From contig NC_084763.1 in assembly GCF_028858725.1 (NCBI RefSeq), positions 54,568,152-54,632,151 on the forward strand: DNA of 64,000 nt, in the 5' to 3' direction. The position numbers and the translations under genes were made by a program. Each line of letters starts with the position of its first letter. Positions within the stretch are counted from its first letter, which is position 1. This DNA comes from Colius striatus (lineage: Eukaryota; Chordata; Aves; Coliiformes; Coliidae). Of this stretch, positions 36,601 through 51,600 are shown piece by piece. The notes under the pieces were generated by a model. It searched no databases. It was not told the DNA's origin and saw only the letters and a list, made by a program, of their open reading frames with translations.

Positions 36601-39600
36601 TGAGGTTCTTTTTAACAGTGAAAAGAAGGCTGTTCCTGGCTTTAGATTTCAGTCCAAAACTGGAAAAGAAAAATCTTGGGGATTATCTAGCTGTGTGTTG
36701 ATTCTTCATCTGTAGATAATTCAGCATATGCAGAGTGTATAGGTTTAGATTTTGAATGCTTGACAATAGTATTTTAACAACAAAGACATGGAAAAGGATA
36801 CCATTTAGAAAGTTGAGTTTGAGTAAGGTCAGAAGTTAGTCAGTCTGTTCATATTCACACTCCTGAAAGATTGAGGTAAAGAGGTGGGAGTGCATTTCTT
36901 CCTCCTTCCCACCCTGCACTCCAAACTTTGCAGAGAGTTACAAAGATTGATATTTAGATCATATGATGTGTCTACTAAACATATGATACTTCGTGTGTGA
37001 GTGGTGTTCTCTATATATGAAGTGCAGAGTTTCTGCAGTGAAGATTACACTGGTTTATTTTTAGTAAATCTATGGCTACAAATTAATTTCCTTAGCAACC
37101 TTCCATCAAACAAACAGCCTGCTCTTCCTCATTCCCAATCAAAACAAACTTCAATTGGCTTATTAATCCAGGCAGTTTTCCCACGAATAATGGGTTCCAG
37201 GTCTCTGCCACCAGTGTTTGCCATCTGCTAGGTCACTGAAGAATGGATCTGTGCATAAGATGTGAAAGAACATCTGTTTAAAGATAGGGTGCTTTTGCAG
37301 TGATAAAGTCGGTGTTATTTTTCCTCTACAATTGTTATATTTCAGTTTTACAGAGTAAAAATAATTTGGGTTTCTTATACACTGTCACCTCTGTTCCTTC
37401 ATCTTTTTTGGTTATCTCTGTGAGTGTCACAGCCTAATAAACTGATACGTGTAATTACACTGAGCAGAGCTATCTCAGGAGAAGCAGAGGAGACAAAGCT
37501 GGCGAGCAGCTTTAGGATTCAGTGGAAAGCTTGAGTGGGTTTTTACACCTAAACTCATTCGGATGTAATGCTTCTCTAAAATATTGCCCTTTGTAGCGCA
37601 GGATGATGCCGATTGTGCTATGATGTAAATTTGCATCTATTATATGGCTGCACAAGCGCAAATCGTGTGTAAACAGAGCAGTGAAAGAAGCTGCTGAGTA
37701 TCCTGCAGGAAACAAGTATCAAGTTTACTGATAAGTCCTGTTGACTGTAGCCGCGGGCAGTTCAGCCTAATCATTTCAACCAAAAGCTGACAACTCCTAC
37801 ATGAAATCTTCCTCTCTGTTTTAAAAAGGAAACAGGACTGACAAAACGTGACTAATCTTCCCTTTTCCATCTGCTTCCATATACCTGTTAAAATAGATAA
37901 TTTTCCTGGCTCTGATTTTTTTGTTTCCAATGCGCTGAGATCTGTCAGACTCTGCCCTTGGCGTAACACCACGTATTTCATGTGCTCTGCTGACATTGAC
38001 GATTCTATTACAAAAGTACAGTGCTGAATACAAACAGATCTATGTTAATTTTAAGGTCTACTAGAAACACATCACAGGAATCGATTCGGAAGAGAAAAGG
38101 ATAGAGACTGTAATGTCAGAAAGTTTAGTTTTGGTGTTGGAAGATGACACTCTTTGGGTTTGTTTTTTCCAAATCAGAAGCTAATGCACATGTCCTGTCT
38201 TCCTTTGTTTCAAATGCTGTGCCTTCCAGTCATTGAAGCAGCATCCCTTTCACTCAAGTAACTACTACGTAGCTGAAATCCCTCGCAAGCATTGTGTGTG
38301 GTGCAAAGAAATAAAGAATTGAGCCCTAAAATGCGATTGTTTCCTCTTTAGGCAATATAAATAACAGGTAAAGAGTTTCTCCTGTGTAGATGCTAGAGGT
38401 TTTAACACCAAAGTGCAAAATCAGTCCTTTCCTAATAGGATGATGCAAATTTGTGTCCACTTGCTTTCAGCCAAGAGAATCACAGTCTAGTCTGCGTAAA
38501 AATAAGCCCTAACACCTCCCTCAAAAACTTCCTCATCGTGTCTGTAGCTTCTTTTTAAGCTACATCATCTTCCTCAGAAAAGCAAAGCCTTGGCTCAAAA
38601 ACTAGCACTGAGGAATACTGCAAATCCAGTATTGCAGCAGCTACTTCATTTCACTCAGAAAATGTATGTTATTTTTCCTTTAGTCTGCATGAAATGAAAT
38701 TGTTTTCTGCATGGTTGTAACTTTCTCAAGTAGCTGCATTTTCAAAATTGGCTGCACTTGTTTGGAGGAAAAAAAAATGAAGTCTCCAGAGTTGTGTCTG
38801 TTTCTGTATTGAATTCCTGCTATGTATTTTTGGGGAGCTGATGGAACATCTCATGAAGTCAGCAATTTAGGGGCATTTTAATATTTCCGATTTGTTCCTT
38901 TTGTCAGTGGGGATAGTTGAACACAGTCTTGATCCTGACTGTTGTGGGTTGCTTTTACATTCTGCTTTCAGTCTTTTTATGTGATACATTCCTGCAGTCA
39001 TTTTCAAGTAATAAATATAATTGCTACAGCAAAATGGAATATCACAGTTTGCCATCAAAGTTATTTTAAGTCTGGGGAGGAGAATATTTCGGTTTTGCAT
39101 TGTTTGAAGTTTTACACAAGCTTTTCTTTGTTAGGTTGGATGTGTGAGATCTGCTTCACTGCTCGAGCTCCTTCATGCGTTTCCAGGGTATTTCCACACA
39201 AACACGCTTAATCAGCTTTTAGGGGGAGTCTGTTCTGTAACAGGAACTCCCAAGTGAGCCACTGTTTTTGAGTGAAAATGAGAAGCTTTGAAAAAATTAC
39301 CAGGTCTTTGAACTGAGAAGAGAGGATGTCGGGTGGAATAACTCAGGAAAAGCTTGTGTCTCTTCTTCATGCGAGTTAATGTCTCTGGTTTAGACTGAAC
39401 TTTGTCCTGCAGAAGGATTCAATAAATTGCAATTAGCTGTGTATTCTCTGTCAGTATTTCCAGGCTTTTGGGCCTGTGAAGTCCCTTGGTGCAAATCCTC
39501 AATGCTTCTGTTTTTTTCTTGCATGTATACAGGGAGAGATTGGATTAATATTCATGAAAAAGATGAGCATCTGAATCAGGAGTTGTGAGAGAAAGCACAC

Positions 39601-42600
39601 TGCCTGCCTCTCCAGTGGTTATTTTAAAAGGATATGTTAATTTAGACAATAATTTGAGATTCTTGGTTTTGTTCCTTTCTTTCCCTTTCCCTTTCCCTTT
39701 CCCTTTCCCTTTCCCTTTCCCCTTCTTTCCCTTCCCTTCTTTTTCTTCTGGAGTGCCTGGAACACACAGGAGGTATCAGCTTGTCAGGACAACACGTTTT
39801 AAGATCTGACAGAATAAATGAGAAAAGCAGTCTCTTAAACATTACTTGGAGTCTGTTCCCCTTACCTTGATGTTACAGCTTTGTTTTAGGAAAATGAAGA
39901 TGTTGGCCTTTGAATCTGCTTGTGAGGGCCAACCTGCCAAGGTGCTGTTCTCTTCACGCTAGATGTCAGTGTTAACATACCTGTTCCAGAATCTCAGGTG
40001 TCGTCATTTGATTGTCCTCCTGGATACACCTTGTTTAATACTTCAGTTACAATTCATGGTCAAAATGCCAAGACAGCAACTGCAAGTGATGATTTGTATG
40101 TTGAGTCTTAATGGGCAGCTGTCTGCAAAGCTTTTGCTTGTGAAACTTGTGTTCTTTTTGCCCTTTATTGCACCAAGGAAATGCAGAACAGGTTGGTCAT
40201 TGTTAAAAAGTCTGCTACAATCTTTCTAATACCCAGAGTTCTCTTTCATCTTAGTTTTGAATAAGGCAGCCTTGAAAACCTTAAAGGTGGTTGATGAATG
40301 ATAACTGTGGCACTCAAATCTCCTGGAGACATTGTAGTTGGTTTTTCATCCTCTCAAACTGTAAATAATTAGCTAATTAGCAGTAATTCCCCAAGATGTC
40401 TCATAAGGGCATTTGTTAATGTGTTACTTGAGCATGTTGTGAGACTACTTAAAGGCTATTTGCCTTGTTGCTTTTGGTTTACAAATAATTGTTTTCAATT
40501 GCCTGTGTTTCACCTGGGGCTGTGTAATGGTGACCCTAATGAAGATTTGCTGCTGGTTGAAGCTAGTCTTGTGTACCAGGGAGTACAGTCATAGTTTTCT
40601 GCCTGCCCTATAACAGTGACCGCAGCTCATCTTCCTGGATAAAAAGTCTCAGTGAGGGTATTGTGGTTTGTAATAATAAGTCGTGTGACATGATGAGCAA
40701 GGGATTAAAAACTTATGTTTATGTCTTTAGCTTCTGTAGAGCCTCTTATTCTATCACTCTATAAAGTAACCGTTGCTTATTTTCATTCTTTTTAGTGTAT
40801 GTTTTCCTTCAGGATTTTAGCTATCAGTACATTTGTTACACTGTGCTCTCTTCTTTTCAATAACACCTCTAAGTGTCCAGAAATTGAGGGGTTTTTTTTT
40901 GATATCAAGAGAAGAGGAGCAGCCAAATGTCCTTCAAAGCATTTGGTATTTTGAGGACCTTGGTCTCAAGGGAAGCAGCGGTTGGGTTCAAGGCTCAAGG
41001 TTTTGTTGCAATATAAGCACAAGTTTTTTTCAGGCAGATTCTTAAAGTTGTATTGTACCTCAAACACATTGGTTGGTGCCATTTTTTTTTCCACAATGAG
41101 AAGTAGCACAGTTCTAACATAACACACGGGGTTCCTGTAAGTTGTCAGTGGCTGGAGAGGCGCGGGCAGTGGCAGGGTGAAGCAGGTTGGCTGGGGCTGT
41201 ATTCCCGTAGCTAAGGAACTTTGTGGCCACAGAGACCAGCTGAGTGTGGGTGGGAACACTGTAGAGAATACACTGTTTGAAGTTTGTGTGACTATATCTA
41301 TAAATTAAGAAGTGCAGAGTTAGCTTCCATTTTTTCAGTATGTAAGGAAGGGAAGTTTGGCCATACAGTGGGGAACAAGGTATATTTTTAAGTTTCAACG
41401 GCAGCACAGCAGAGTTTGATCTTGTCATTTTCCTTTTGAGTGTAACTGTAACACAAGAAGTGCATTTTTCCAAGAGCAGTAAAGAGATGTTACATTTTTC
41501 TGAATGTTTTTAATCTCAGAAAGCTGCACACCTGCAGAAGTTGTTGCTGCTGTTGATGTGAACACTCTTGCCAATGAAGTTTATAAGCACAACTTTCCCA
41601 GCACGCCATTATGGGCAAAGACAATTGAGGTAAGTAATTCATGTCTTTTTTAATCTGGCATTTGTAGGAGTAAATCATCTTCACTATCTTTATTACTAAC
41701 AAGAGAAAAATATGCTATTTACATTATTTTGAGTATAGCAGTTTTACAATAAACTTGATTTCTTGTGCTATGGATGCTTGTTTAAGTTAGAGGGATGCTC
41801 ACACTGCAGTCTTTTCCTGAAGGTCTTGATTGATGCATCAGGAAATGTTGCATGATTGTCAAGAGGAATGCTTTCTACCAATAAAGGAATGTAAAAAACC
41901 TCACATTTTTAGGTTAAAAACATATTTTCATGGATTTTGAAGGAATTTAATTAAATTACTTGGAGGCATGCCTTTGTTTTGGAGTTAGAGTTGAGGTCCC
42001 TAAAACACAAGTGAATATACTGAATGGGAAAGTCTTGCAGTTTTTTGTGGCCTCAATAGATCACATGTCTTAGGAATTCTGTCTCTTTTCCAAATTATTT
42101 GAAGATCCACCAGTTAAATTGGATTCTACTTTAATAACTGAGGGATAAGCTGGGTATGTTGGTTTGCCTGGATTTAGTTAGAAATTACTGTGTGCTTGTT
42201 AATCTTCTTTTACAGTTTTACAACATGACAGTAAAAACATACTGAATTTGCTTAAGTAAGACTTACATAGATGGCTAAAGGTTAATGCTTATTCATCACT
42301 CAATAATAAAAAGCTAAATGATAGTTCAGTTTTATATGGAAAAAGATTGACAATGCTTGTCTGTGTCTCCTTATGGGAGATAAGAGCAGATTATGGTAAG
42401 ACCTTCTTTAAATTGATTGGAAAAAAGTAGCAGCTTTGGTTAAGTTTCTGTGGGCAGTTATTGTGTATTTGCTATATAGACATCTCTTAAAATCTGTAAG
42501 GCAGTGATTTCTTTGTTCAGCTCATGGTTACTTGATTATCTTTCTCTCCTCTTGGACCCAGAGTATGTCGTCCTAGTGTTAGGTAAAATTTAGTCTAGAG

Positions 42601-45600
42601 GAACTTCTATCTGTATAATTATTTGGTGCTGCACACCTAATTCTTTCCTCTCAGAACAGAAATATTTTGGCAGAGTAAATCTTTCAGACAGATATATTTG
42701 AGAGCTCTTTACCTCTCAAAAAATAGTATGAAGTAACCTTTACACAACATTGGTAGTTTGATTCGAAGAGTTAAACCCCACAGTGTGGACCTGTAAAAAT
42801 TAGCATTTGAGCTACTTTTCTGTTCAGATATTTTGTTTTTCAAGAAGATCTAACATTTTTGTACCTGTTTTGAATACTTTAGTACTATTTTTGATGTACA
42901 AAGACAGTATCTGAACAATGACACTTTATTTGGAGGAGGGATGAGGAGATAAAACTAGTCACAATTTTTATGTGATCTACTGAGAGAACCACTGCACACC
43001 TCTGGTGAAAGAATGAGCAGATCAAAGCTTCACCATGATGTATGGATGCTAACATCATCAGTGGTCAAAGCAGTTAATGCATATTTGCATTTTATGGTTT
43101 GCCAAGGTAGAAAAGATTGAAATTTTCGAGTCAGATGAGAGATTAGATAGTTTCTGGCTAGATAAGGCAGATAGTGGAAATAAGAGGGGTAGTTTGATCT
43201 GAAAGATGGCTTGAGAGTTTCATACAGTTTACAGCACTCAGCATTCTTCTGTTTTTCCTTATTCAGGGCATAACATTGAAAGAATTTGACAGATTATCTG
43301 TTGACATGATTTTGATGAGTCCTCCCTGTCAGCCATTCACAAGGTAGGTAAAACATGCTATGGAGAAAAGTGCAGTTACTGCAGTATTTACAGCTGAAGG
43401 AGAAATATTTCAAGAGTGATACTATGTGTGGTCCATCTGTGTATCTTTCTTTTCCTAAGCAAAAATGTAGTTCTGTTCACATGATGCTTACTGAAGTAGA
43501 AAAAAGTGCAGCAATTTGAATGTAATTATTGATACCATTTCTTGTAGTAATGTACTTTAATTCAGTTTAAATTAAGTAAGCTTCTCAGAGCACCTATTTT
43601 GCATGCTGCATTGTTCCTCTAACAGTGAAATGAAAAGATTCTGCAGTTTAGGAGTGCTTCTTTTTGTTGTAGATAACAATCTAGTCTTTTCTTGGGGCAA
43701 CTCTAGAAGGAGAATTGAAATTTCCCACTTTTACCTAAGAATGTCATCTGCTTTTATTTGTACTTGGAAAATTGCATGTGCACACCAATATATTATTCTG
43801 AGGATTATGTGTGTTTTATCAGAGACTGGGAAGGTTTTGTGGTTAAGAACTGAAACTTGCTGAGATGTTATTTGTCAGATTAGTTTCAAATTCATGTCAC
43901 TTGACAGCAGTGGCCAGCAGAGGTGAGATTCTAGTAACTATTCTCATGCAAATTAGTAGCCTCATGAAAAAAATCTGTTGATGGAGATGAAACTGCTTGC
44001 ATAAGAAAGTATATCTCATTGAATGCTGTAAGATCAAAAAGGAATACTTCCAAAGTATATACTTATGTATATAGGAATCATTCCTTCAGAAATTGTTCTG
44101 AAGGTGATGAAAATAAAAATGTGTGTGTGACTGGTTAATTTAGAGACATGCTAAAGCTCTTTTACCAAGGCTTTATTCATCTGTAAGAGCTAATACAATT
44201 GTCAATTTGGAGAATACAGGCCTGGAATTGTTTCATAATGTTACTGCTTTTATAACTTACCTGAGCTGTCTGGTTTAATGTTACAAAATGGGTTGCAGTG
44301 TTATTCACACGAGTCTCAGTCTTGCAAAATGGTGAGCACTGAGGCCTTAATTCAGAGAAATAATTTAATATATTCCATGCAAAGCAGTGGGGTATTCCCA
44401 GGAACCCAGTGGGGTGTTTTTGTTCTTTCAGAGCCAAGTATGTTCCAGGGGTTTGCTGGACAAGACCAGAATGCTAAATGCTTTGCAGACCAAGGAGTGG
44501 ATTTCATTACTGAATGCTTCAATTTTAACCCCACTGTGAGCTGACAGATTCCAGAGGCAGGCTTTCATTCCTTAAGGCATTTCTTAGGACACTGCCTCTG
44601 TGAGCAGGTCCTCATCTCTGCACACTGTACTTTTGCAGAATCCCTGTATATAACTCAAAGCAAAAAGTGGCAGCATTCCGTAGAAAAAAATGTAAGTCAG
44701 ATGTCAGTCTGCTCTGAGTAAGACACAGATATTTCTTTGTTCTTTCTTAGAACTGGCCTGCAAGGTGATGTATCCGACCCACGGACAAAGAGCTTTCTCT
44801 ATATCCTTGATATTCTCCCAAGGTATGAATGAACTTCTACCTTGGGCCTTAGACTTTGTTGTAACTAAATATATCTTTTCTATTTCAGCAAGATAAGTCA
44901 CCTATAATGTGTTACAGGGATACTGCTAGTATTGTCTTGTATTACTTGTTTATTTTCACATGATTATGTGTAACTTACAAATACTTGTATTTTAGTTACT
45001 GTATATGCTTTCATTGTTTGATTTTCTTTTTATTGTGTGTCTGTTTAAACTCTGTATCATATACAAAAAAGAAGGAGTAATTTAATAGAATCATAGAATG
45101 GTAGGGGTTGGAAGGGACCTTTAGAGATCATCTAGTGCAACCCCACTGCAGAAGCAGGGTCACCTAGATCAGGTCACATAGGAACATGTAGAAGCAGGTC
45201 TTGAAGATCTCCAAGGAAGGAGACTCCACAACCCCTCTGGGCAGCCTGTGCCAGGGCTCCCTCACCACAACAGTGAAATAGTTTTTTCTTATGTTTAAGT
45301 GGAACTTTTTGTGTTCCAGCTTCATCCTATTACCCCTTATCCTGTTGCTGGCTACTATAGAAAAAAGGGATGTCCCAACCTCCTGACACTCACCCTTTAG
45401 ATATTTATAAATGTTAATAAGATCTGCCCTCAATTTATTGAAGCTTACACTGACTTTATGTAGAAGCAGGAGTAGGCAATATAACACTTTGCTAATGAGT
45501 ATTGTGGGAACATGACAATTGTTTGAAATGCCAGGTTAAAAAAAAAGCTTTGATTCACCAGTTAGTCAACTTTTGAATAGGTGACTTCTAGGAGGTTGTT

Positions 45601-48600
45601 TAAATATGTTATTGACTGCACAATATGATGTGTCTTCTGGCTCCTTCCCTTCTGTGTTTTTGGTGCTGCTTCTGAATGTCTTGGAGCAGATTGTACTACA
45701 AACCAAAAATGCACAGTTTTCTTGTTTTCATTGGTAATACGGAAGAATTCAAACAGCATTGCACTGTCTGGACAGTCAGTGCCTTTGTCTTTGGACTGAT
45801 CTGTCCTTTTTACCTGGCCAGACCCCAGTTCCTAATAAAATAGCCATCATTATTTGTATTATTCATGCCTCAAGGTTTGAAAGTGTAAGTCAAAACAAAG
45901 TGGGTTTTGCTGACTGAAGTTGTTTTATATTCAGAGCATTAAAAATCACCTCCAAGTAATGTCTGTGTTTTCATCTGGAAAGAGATGCATAGCACCATAA
46001 GAACACTTCCTAGGACAGTGGAGCAATCAGTTATCCATCAGAAGTCTGTGCTTATGGATGGAGATGTCCATTGAGAACTAATTGGTGTGAGTTGGAGGCT
46101 GGGGCAGCTGTTCTCCATATGGTCCTTCATTGGTTAATCTTGCTCTTGGAATTGGAGGAGGATGAAAGGAGGTTTGGCTGCCTCTCTCTTTGGTTTGGTT
46201 TGGTTCTTTAATTAAATGCTTTCTGCACAGAGGGAAAGCAGTACCAACAACAGCCCTTTTTGAAACTGCTGTTAATGCTGGGAGAAAAGGATCTTCATTT
46301 TTCTTCCAGAAACAACTTTTTTGCATCCAGTGACATTGAATAGGAATACCTCTTTGTTCTTGCCAACAGCAGATAGAGATGAGTGGCTGAGTCACAGAAG
46401 TGCTTAGTGGCTTGGCTGGGATCACCTAAGAAATGTGTGGCAGGGAATACAAAACAGAACACAGTACAGATTCTGAAGCCTAGCAAGTTAGACAATTGAT
46501 AGGCAAAAAGAAAGATTATGCTTCTAGCAGGGTCACAAAAGTAGAGAGAGGACATGGGGTTAGGAAATTTACAGAGGGTGTCTTTTCTGGAACAAGGAAT
46601 GTAACTGAATCCTTCTGACAGACCTTTCAAAATGATTGATTAAAACCAGCAGATAGTGTGTAAGTTAATGATTTGTACCTTCCTTATCCTGGAGGGAAGG
46701 CTGACCTCAGTTATTCCTTTCCGTTAAACAGAGCCATAGTGAGGAGGCTGACTGCTTTTGGGATGCTGTGGTACATGAATATGGATATATTGCTTCCTGG
46801 TTGTGGTGGGCTTAGCTGGATGAAGGGCAGAAGCTTTTCCTTCTCTAAACCAAAGTTTTAGACACTGCAGGACGTAGCTTTTTCGTCATGATGATGCAAA
46901 GGAGCTGGCCTGGCTCTGGCTCTTTATCTCAACACCCCATGAGACCCTGCTGAAGTCTCTTATCTCCCTTGGGCAGGTTTCTTGAGGCAGCACTTACTGT
47001 AACCACTCTAATATGTTCAAGATGGTGACTCCTCCAGAGTTTCTCAGTTCCAGTAAATTTATGTTTTGCTGAGATAGTGTTTGTGTATTTTCTTGGATAT
47101 GATGTGTTTGCCAGACATTGAGTATAGAGTATTTCAGCCCAAAAAAGGGAAATTCTTAATATAGAAATCACCATTTTGCATTCTAAATTGGTATGGCATG
47201 CCTTCAGTTTATGGAAGCCATAAAATAACTTCTCAGCTCTTGGGTGTTCCTCCCTTGTGTTCAGCCTCTTGTAGCGAAACATTGCTGGAATGAGTCTCGA
47301 AGATAGTCTGAGAAGACAAGAAATGGAGATATGGAAATGACAGTTTCAAGACCTGGGAAAACCTTGGAGCACCCAGCCAGCAAACAAAGTCTGACCCAGA
47401 TGGCCTGGATACTGTCTGTTTATCCTGCCCAAGCTGTGACCCAAGGAAATCTAATGCCAAAACGTCAAAGTGCTGCTTTTACAGACCCATTTGTAATATG
47501 AATAGCTGCCAAGTACTTAACACATACTCTTTGTATAGTGATTACTTGTCTTGTGATCTGTTGATCCTGTATGAGCTCTTGCATTTCAGGCTCTACTCTG
47601 GATTCATTACTTTAAAAATAAGTCTCATAGTAGGTGATGATCATGTTGAGTGTGGCTAAACATACCAACAGATACATTCTCCATTCCTCTGCAGGGAATT
47701 TTACTGCTTCTACTTTTTGTTTTCAGTTTAGTGTCATTTTTTCACTGTTATTGTAGGTATTTTTAAATTGGATGTAGTGGCTTGTACATTTTCCAGTTTC
47801 TTGTGAAATGCTTTAGTTCTTTAATTCTTCATGTGAATGTCTTTCATTGATGGTAGTTGAGAAGGTGCTACAGAAATTCTGCTGTGATTTGTACTGGTGG
47901 AAGTCCAAAGTCACTGACTGACTTAAAATAAGCATAGAGCTACTGTCTGGTGACATTAATATCCTGTTTCTATATGCTGTTCGGAGGTCTTAATGTGTCA
48001 CAGACTTACTATGTTTCCATTAGCCTTACTAGAGATTTAATCTGTACCAGGGAATGTCCCAAAGGACTTGTATCTGAATCATTGAAGCTTCTAAATTGTT
48101 AGAATGGTCCCTGGCACAGTTTGGGCACGTTCCTTTCTCCAAAGATTTAACGTGCTGGTTTTGGAATGAGCCTATTTCCAGACCTCTGCACCAATCTTGG
48201 TAAACCTCAGGTGCCTCATTCCTCTCTCTCCCATCAAAATCAAGTATAGAAAGTTGAGAGTACCTGCAGTTTCAGCTCTAAACATGACTGATTTCTTAAA
48301 GCAATTAGATGAATAGTGGTTCTGATGTGTTATTACTAAAGCTGATGTGACATTTTGACAATTGATTTGGGGTTTAAGCACTTCTAACTTTCCTATTACC
48401 AACTCAGTCTGTTGTATTATGCTTTAGGAAATGACCTTTGGTGAGCATTTTCAGAAGTACATGCATGAGGTACAGGTGAATACCACAGTCCATCTAAACA
48501 TACATGGCTTTTGTTATCTTTTATAATGACCAACAGTCCACATTTTTAACTCAGTTGGAAATGATGCCATTTAGGCAGCTTTGAAAACTGAGGCACATGT

Positions 48601-51600
48601 TTCTCTAGGATGCTAAACTAACAGCTAGCATGATGTGGAAATACTTTGATCTGTCTTGTAGCTGAACAAATCTGTGGATGAATATAATGTAGTTTACATC
48701 TTGTTCCTCTGACTTGTTGATCTTTTTTTTTCCCCTTGTAGGCTCCAGAAGCTTCCAAAATACTTACTCCTAGAAAATGTTAAAGGTTTTGAATCCTCAT
48801 CTGCAAGGTGAACTCTAATTTTTTCAGGTTTTAGTTTTTAATAAAGGACATTTTCTTTAGAGAGGAAGGCAGGAGTTTTACTTCCTAGAATTTAAGAAGT
48901 AAAGCAGTGGGACAGCTAGTAGCTGTGAGTTAAAAATGCTGTTTTAATTTAGGAATTACAGTCTTGGGTTCAAAGGGAACTTGACAAATAATTATTTATT
49001 TCTCTAATCAGATGAAGTGTGCATTGATTTCATTTGATGATCCTGTGTCCTTTAGAAAGGGCTAATATCAATTTTCAAAGAGAAATAACAGTGGATATAG
49101 CACCTGGAGTTTCAGGGGTTTATGACAGTAGCTGGTGGTATCTTGTATCCATTTCTGACTGGAACAGAGTAGGATGTTTCCAGAGCAGTCCTTAAAGCAC
49201 CAGGAGAGCAGCCACTTGCGTGTCATGCTCCTTAATCAATAGGGCAGGCAGCTGGGAGACACATTCAGCTCTCTGACTGGCTCATGTGCCACAGTTCCCT
49301 ACAAGCACTTGAACACTTAATTGACGGTGCAGCCTGCTACTGTAAACCCTGTGATTCCCGAGGCTGTGCCTTGCTGACCAGTGTTTGGAACAAGTTGTAG
49401 GTCAGAAAGCACCCCAGTGAGGGTGCTTGCTTTCTCTTATGACCCTTGGGATGCAGTGTCACATACAGTGCCAGGCAGAGATCACAGCTCCTGCTTTTTG
49501 TGTAATTCCAGCCTAGTGCAGTCTGCATGGAATAGAAAACACAAGTCTTCTTAAGATTTCCATTTCAGTTATTTTCCATTGTTTATAAAATACAGTCTGA
49601 CCTTACTGTTATCAGAGCCCCCAGTTTTGTCATGCCTTGAGTTAGCCCTTTTGCTAGGCTTAGCTGATACTGTGTGTGTGAACAGAGGGAAATAGTGAGC
49701 TATTTGTAGTGGTTTGAATCTCCTGTTCCACAGCTGACAATAAAGAGAATGTCTTGCCCTTTGATTATTTTCCTTGTTGTCACACTATAAGTACTCCTAG
49801 AGGTGGGATATGTTTTGAAGGGCTGTTTGTACTGAGGTAGGTGTGACACCTGTGAATATCTGTCCAATTCTTTCACTAAATGTACTGAATGTCTTGGTAC
49901 CCGAGGTGTTGCATTTAATGTGTTTTTATTTAAGATGATAAAGGGCCTAAAGGTTGGTTGAAGGGAGTAATTGCTTTTTGATTCTCCTCACTGCCAGAAA
50001 GGAGCTTTTGCAAACACTACAAACATGTGGATTTCAATACCAGGAATTTCTGTTGTCTCCAACCTGTGTGAGTACTCAAATTGCTCTAATATTGTTTAAC
50101 TGTTCAAACTGCACTGAGCCCAAGGACATCTGAAAATGATCTATTGAATTAGAAAAGGGTCATGTTCAGAGCTGAAGATACTAAATACTAAAGCCGTCTG
50201 ACATCTCATCTGTATACTGGCATAATCATCCTGCTGTCATTTTCAGATCCTAGTCCCATGTTGCTTTGCTATAATTTGATATATTTAAGAAGGCATGAAT
50301 TTACACCATGACCAGGGAGGTGGTTTTCCCTGCAGGAGCCTCATTGCTTCAGAAATGCTGATGCCTGTGAATTTCCCAGCAGAGAAAATGTGACTGTCAT
50401 TTGTGGGAGGAGGGGCTTTGTTTGCATGTTTCCCTGGCAACTGAAAAAAAGAGTCCAGAGAGATTTCAGATTGTGCAAGACTAAATGAAATCAGTCAAGC
50501 ACTGTATGTATCTTAGGAGAAGCTGGTAGAGGGTAGTTTAAAAACCAGTTGTGGTGCATTTGTTTCATTGCTTCATTGTCTTATAATTCCTTATTCAAAA
50601 AGACAAAGAGGTACCTTTTTGCTTTTCTAATAGAAAACAGGTCCCAAGAAATTGTGATGCATGCCATTTTTCTTCTTACCTTGCCTAAAAGTTTGCTTAC
50701 ATTCCTGTTCATTTACAGAGAAAGTAAAAAGCCATGAGGTACAAAGAATAATTGCACATTTACTTTGTTGACAATACGTAGGCAGGGAAGTTTCAAGTGT
50801 TAGGATATATATGTCTGTGGCATAGTTTTATTCATGCATACAATGGTAGTTAACTTGTATGATGCTGTAGACCACTTTTTCTCTCCTTGTCACATGGGCT
50901 AAAGGTTTGGATTTTGCTTACAGCTTGGCATTCCCAATTCTAGGCTGCGATATTTTCTAATTGCAAAACATCACCAAGAACCATTTTCCTTTCAAGCTCC
51001 TGGTCAGGTGAGTCTGTTAGTGTTACCTGAGTTCACTTTGTTTGATCAAGACTGAGTGTTACATTTTCAGTTTGGTGGTGTGTGTTGGTGAATGGAGAGA
51101 GGGGTAAGTGGTAGCAACAGAAAAGTTAAATTCTGCCTCTTTCAGTCTAGAAACTTGAGTTTTCTAAGGACTAAAAGAGATGGGCAACAGGCTGATGAAG
51201 GGTCTGGGGAACATGTCCTGTGAGGAGCAGCTGAGGGAACTAGTATTGTTTAGCCTAGAGAACAGGAGGCTGAGAGGAGATACGATCACTCTCTACAACT
51301 GTCTGAAAGGAGGTTGTAGTGAGGTGAGGATCGATCTGTTTATTAATGGATGATAGGACCAGAGGAAATGAGTTCAGGTTGTGCCAGGGGAGGTTTAGAT
51401 TGGACATTAGGAAGAACTTTTTCACTAAGAGGGTTGTTAAGCATTGGAATGGGCTGCCCAGGGAGGGAGTGGAGCCACCATCCTTGGAAATATTCAAACG
51501 ATGCATAGATGAGGTGCTGAGGGATGTAGTTTAGTGATGGGCTTGGCAGTGTGGGGTTAGTGGTTGGACTTGAACTTGAAAGTCTTTTCCAACTGAGTCC

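Larger units (their letters stand above)
33666..41519 (+). other. TRDMT1 intron 1
   Basis: 7.85 kb, the largest TRDMT1 intron. It has no CR1 that I could recognise and no nested coding exon. It holds a (TTTCCC)n tract (39672-39748) and two high-complexity, CpG-retaining blocks that look like conserved noncoding DNA (about 37400-38050 and 39150-39450). Confidence 0.6.

Noticed and set aside
44799-44808. ATATCCTT, an exact U12-type intron donor core
   Set aside because: It lies inside TRDMT1 exon 4 and encodes conserved residues (Y-I-L-D). The exon is spliced by an ordinary GT donor at 44823.
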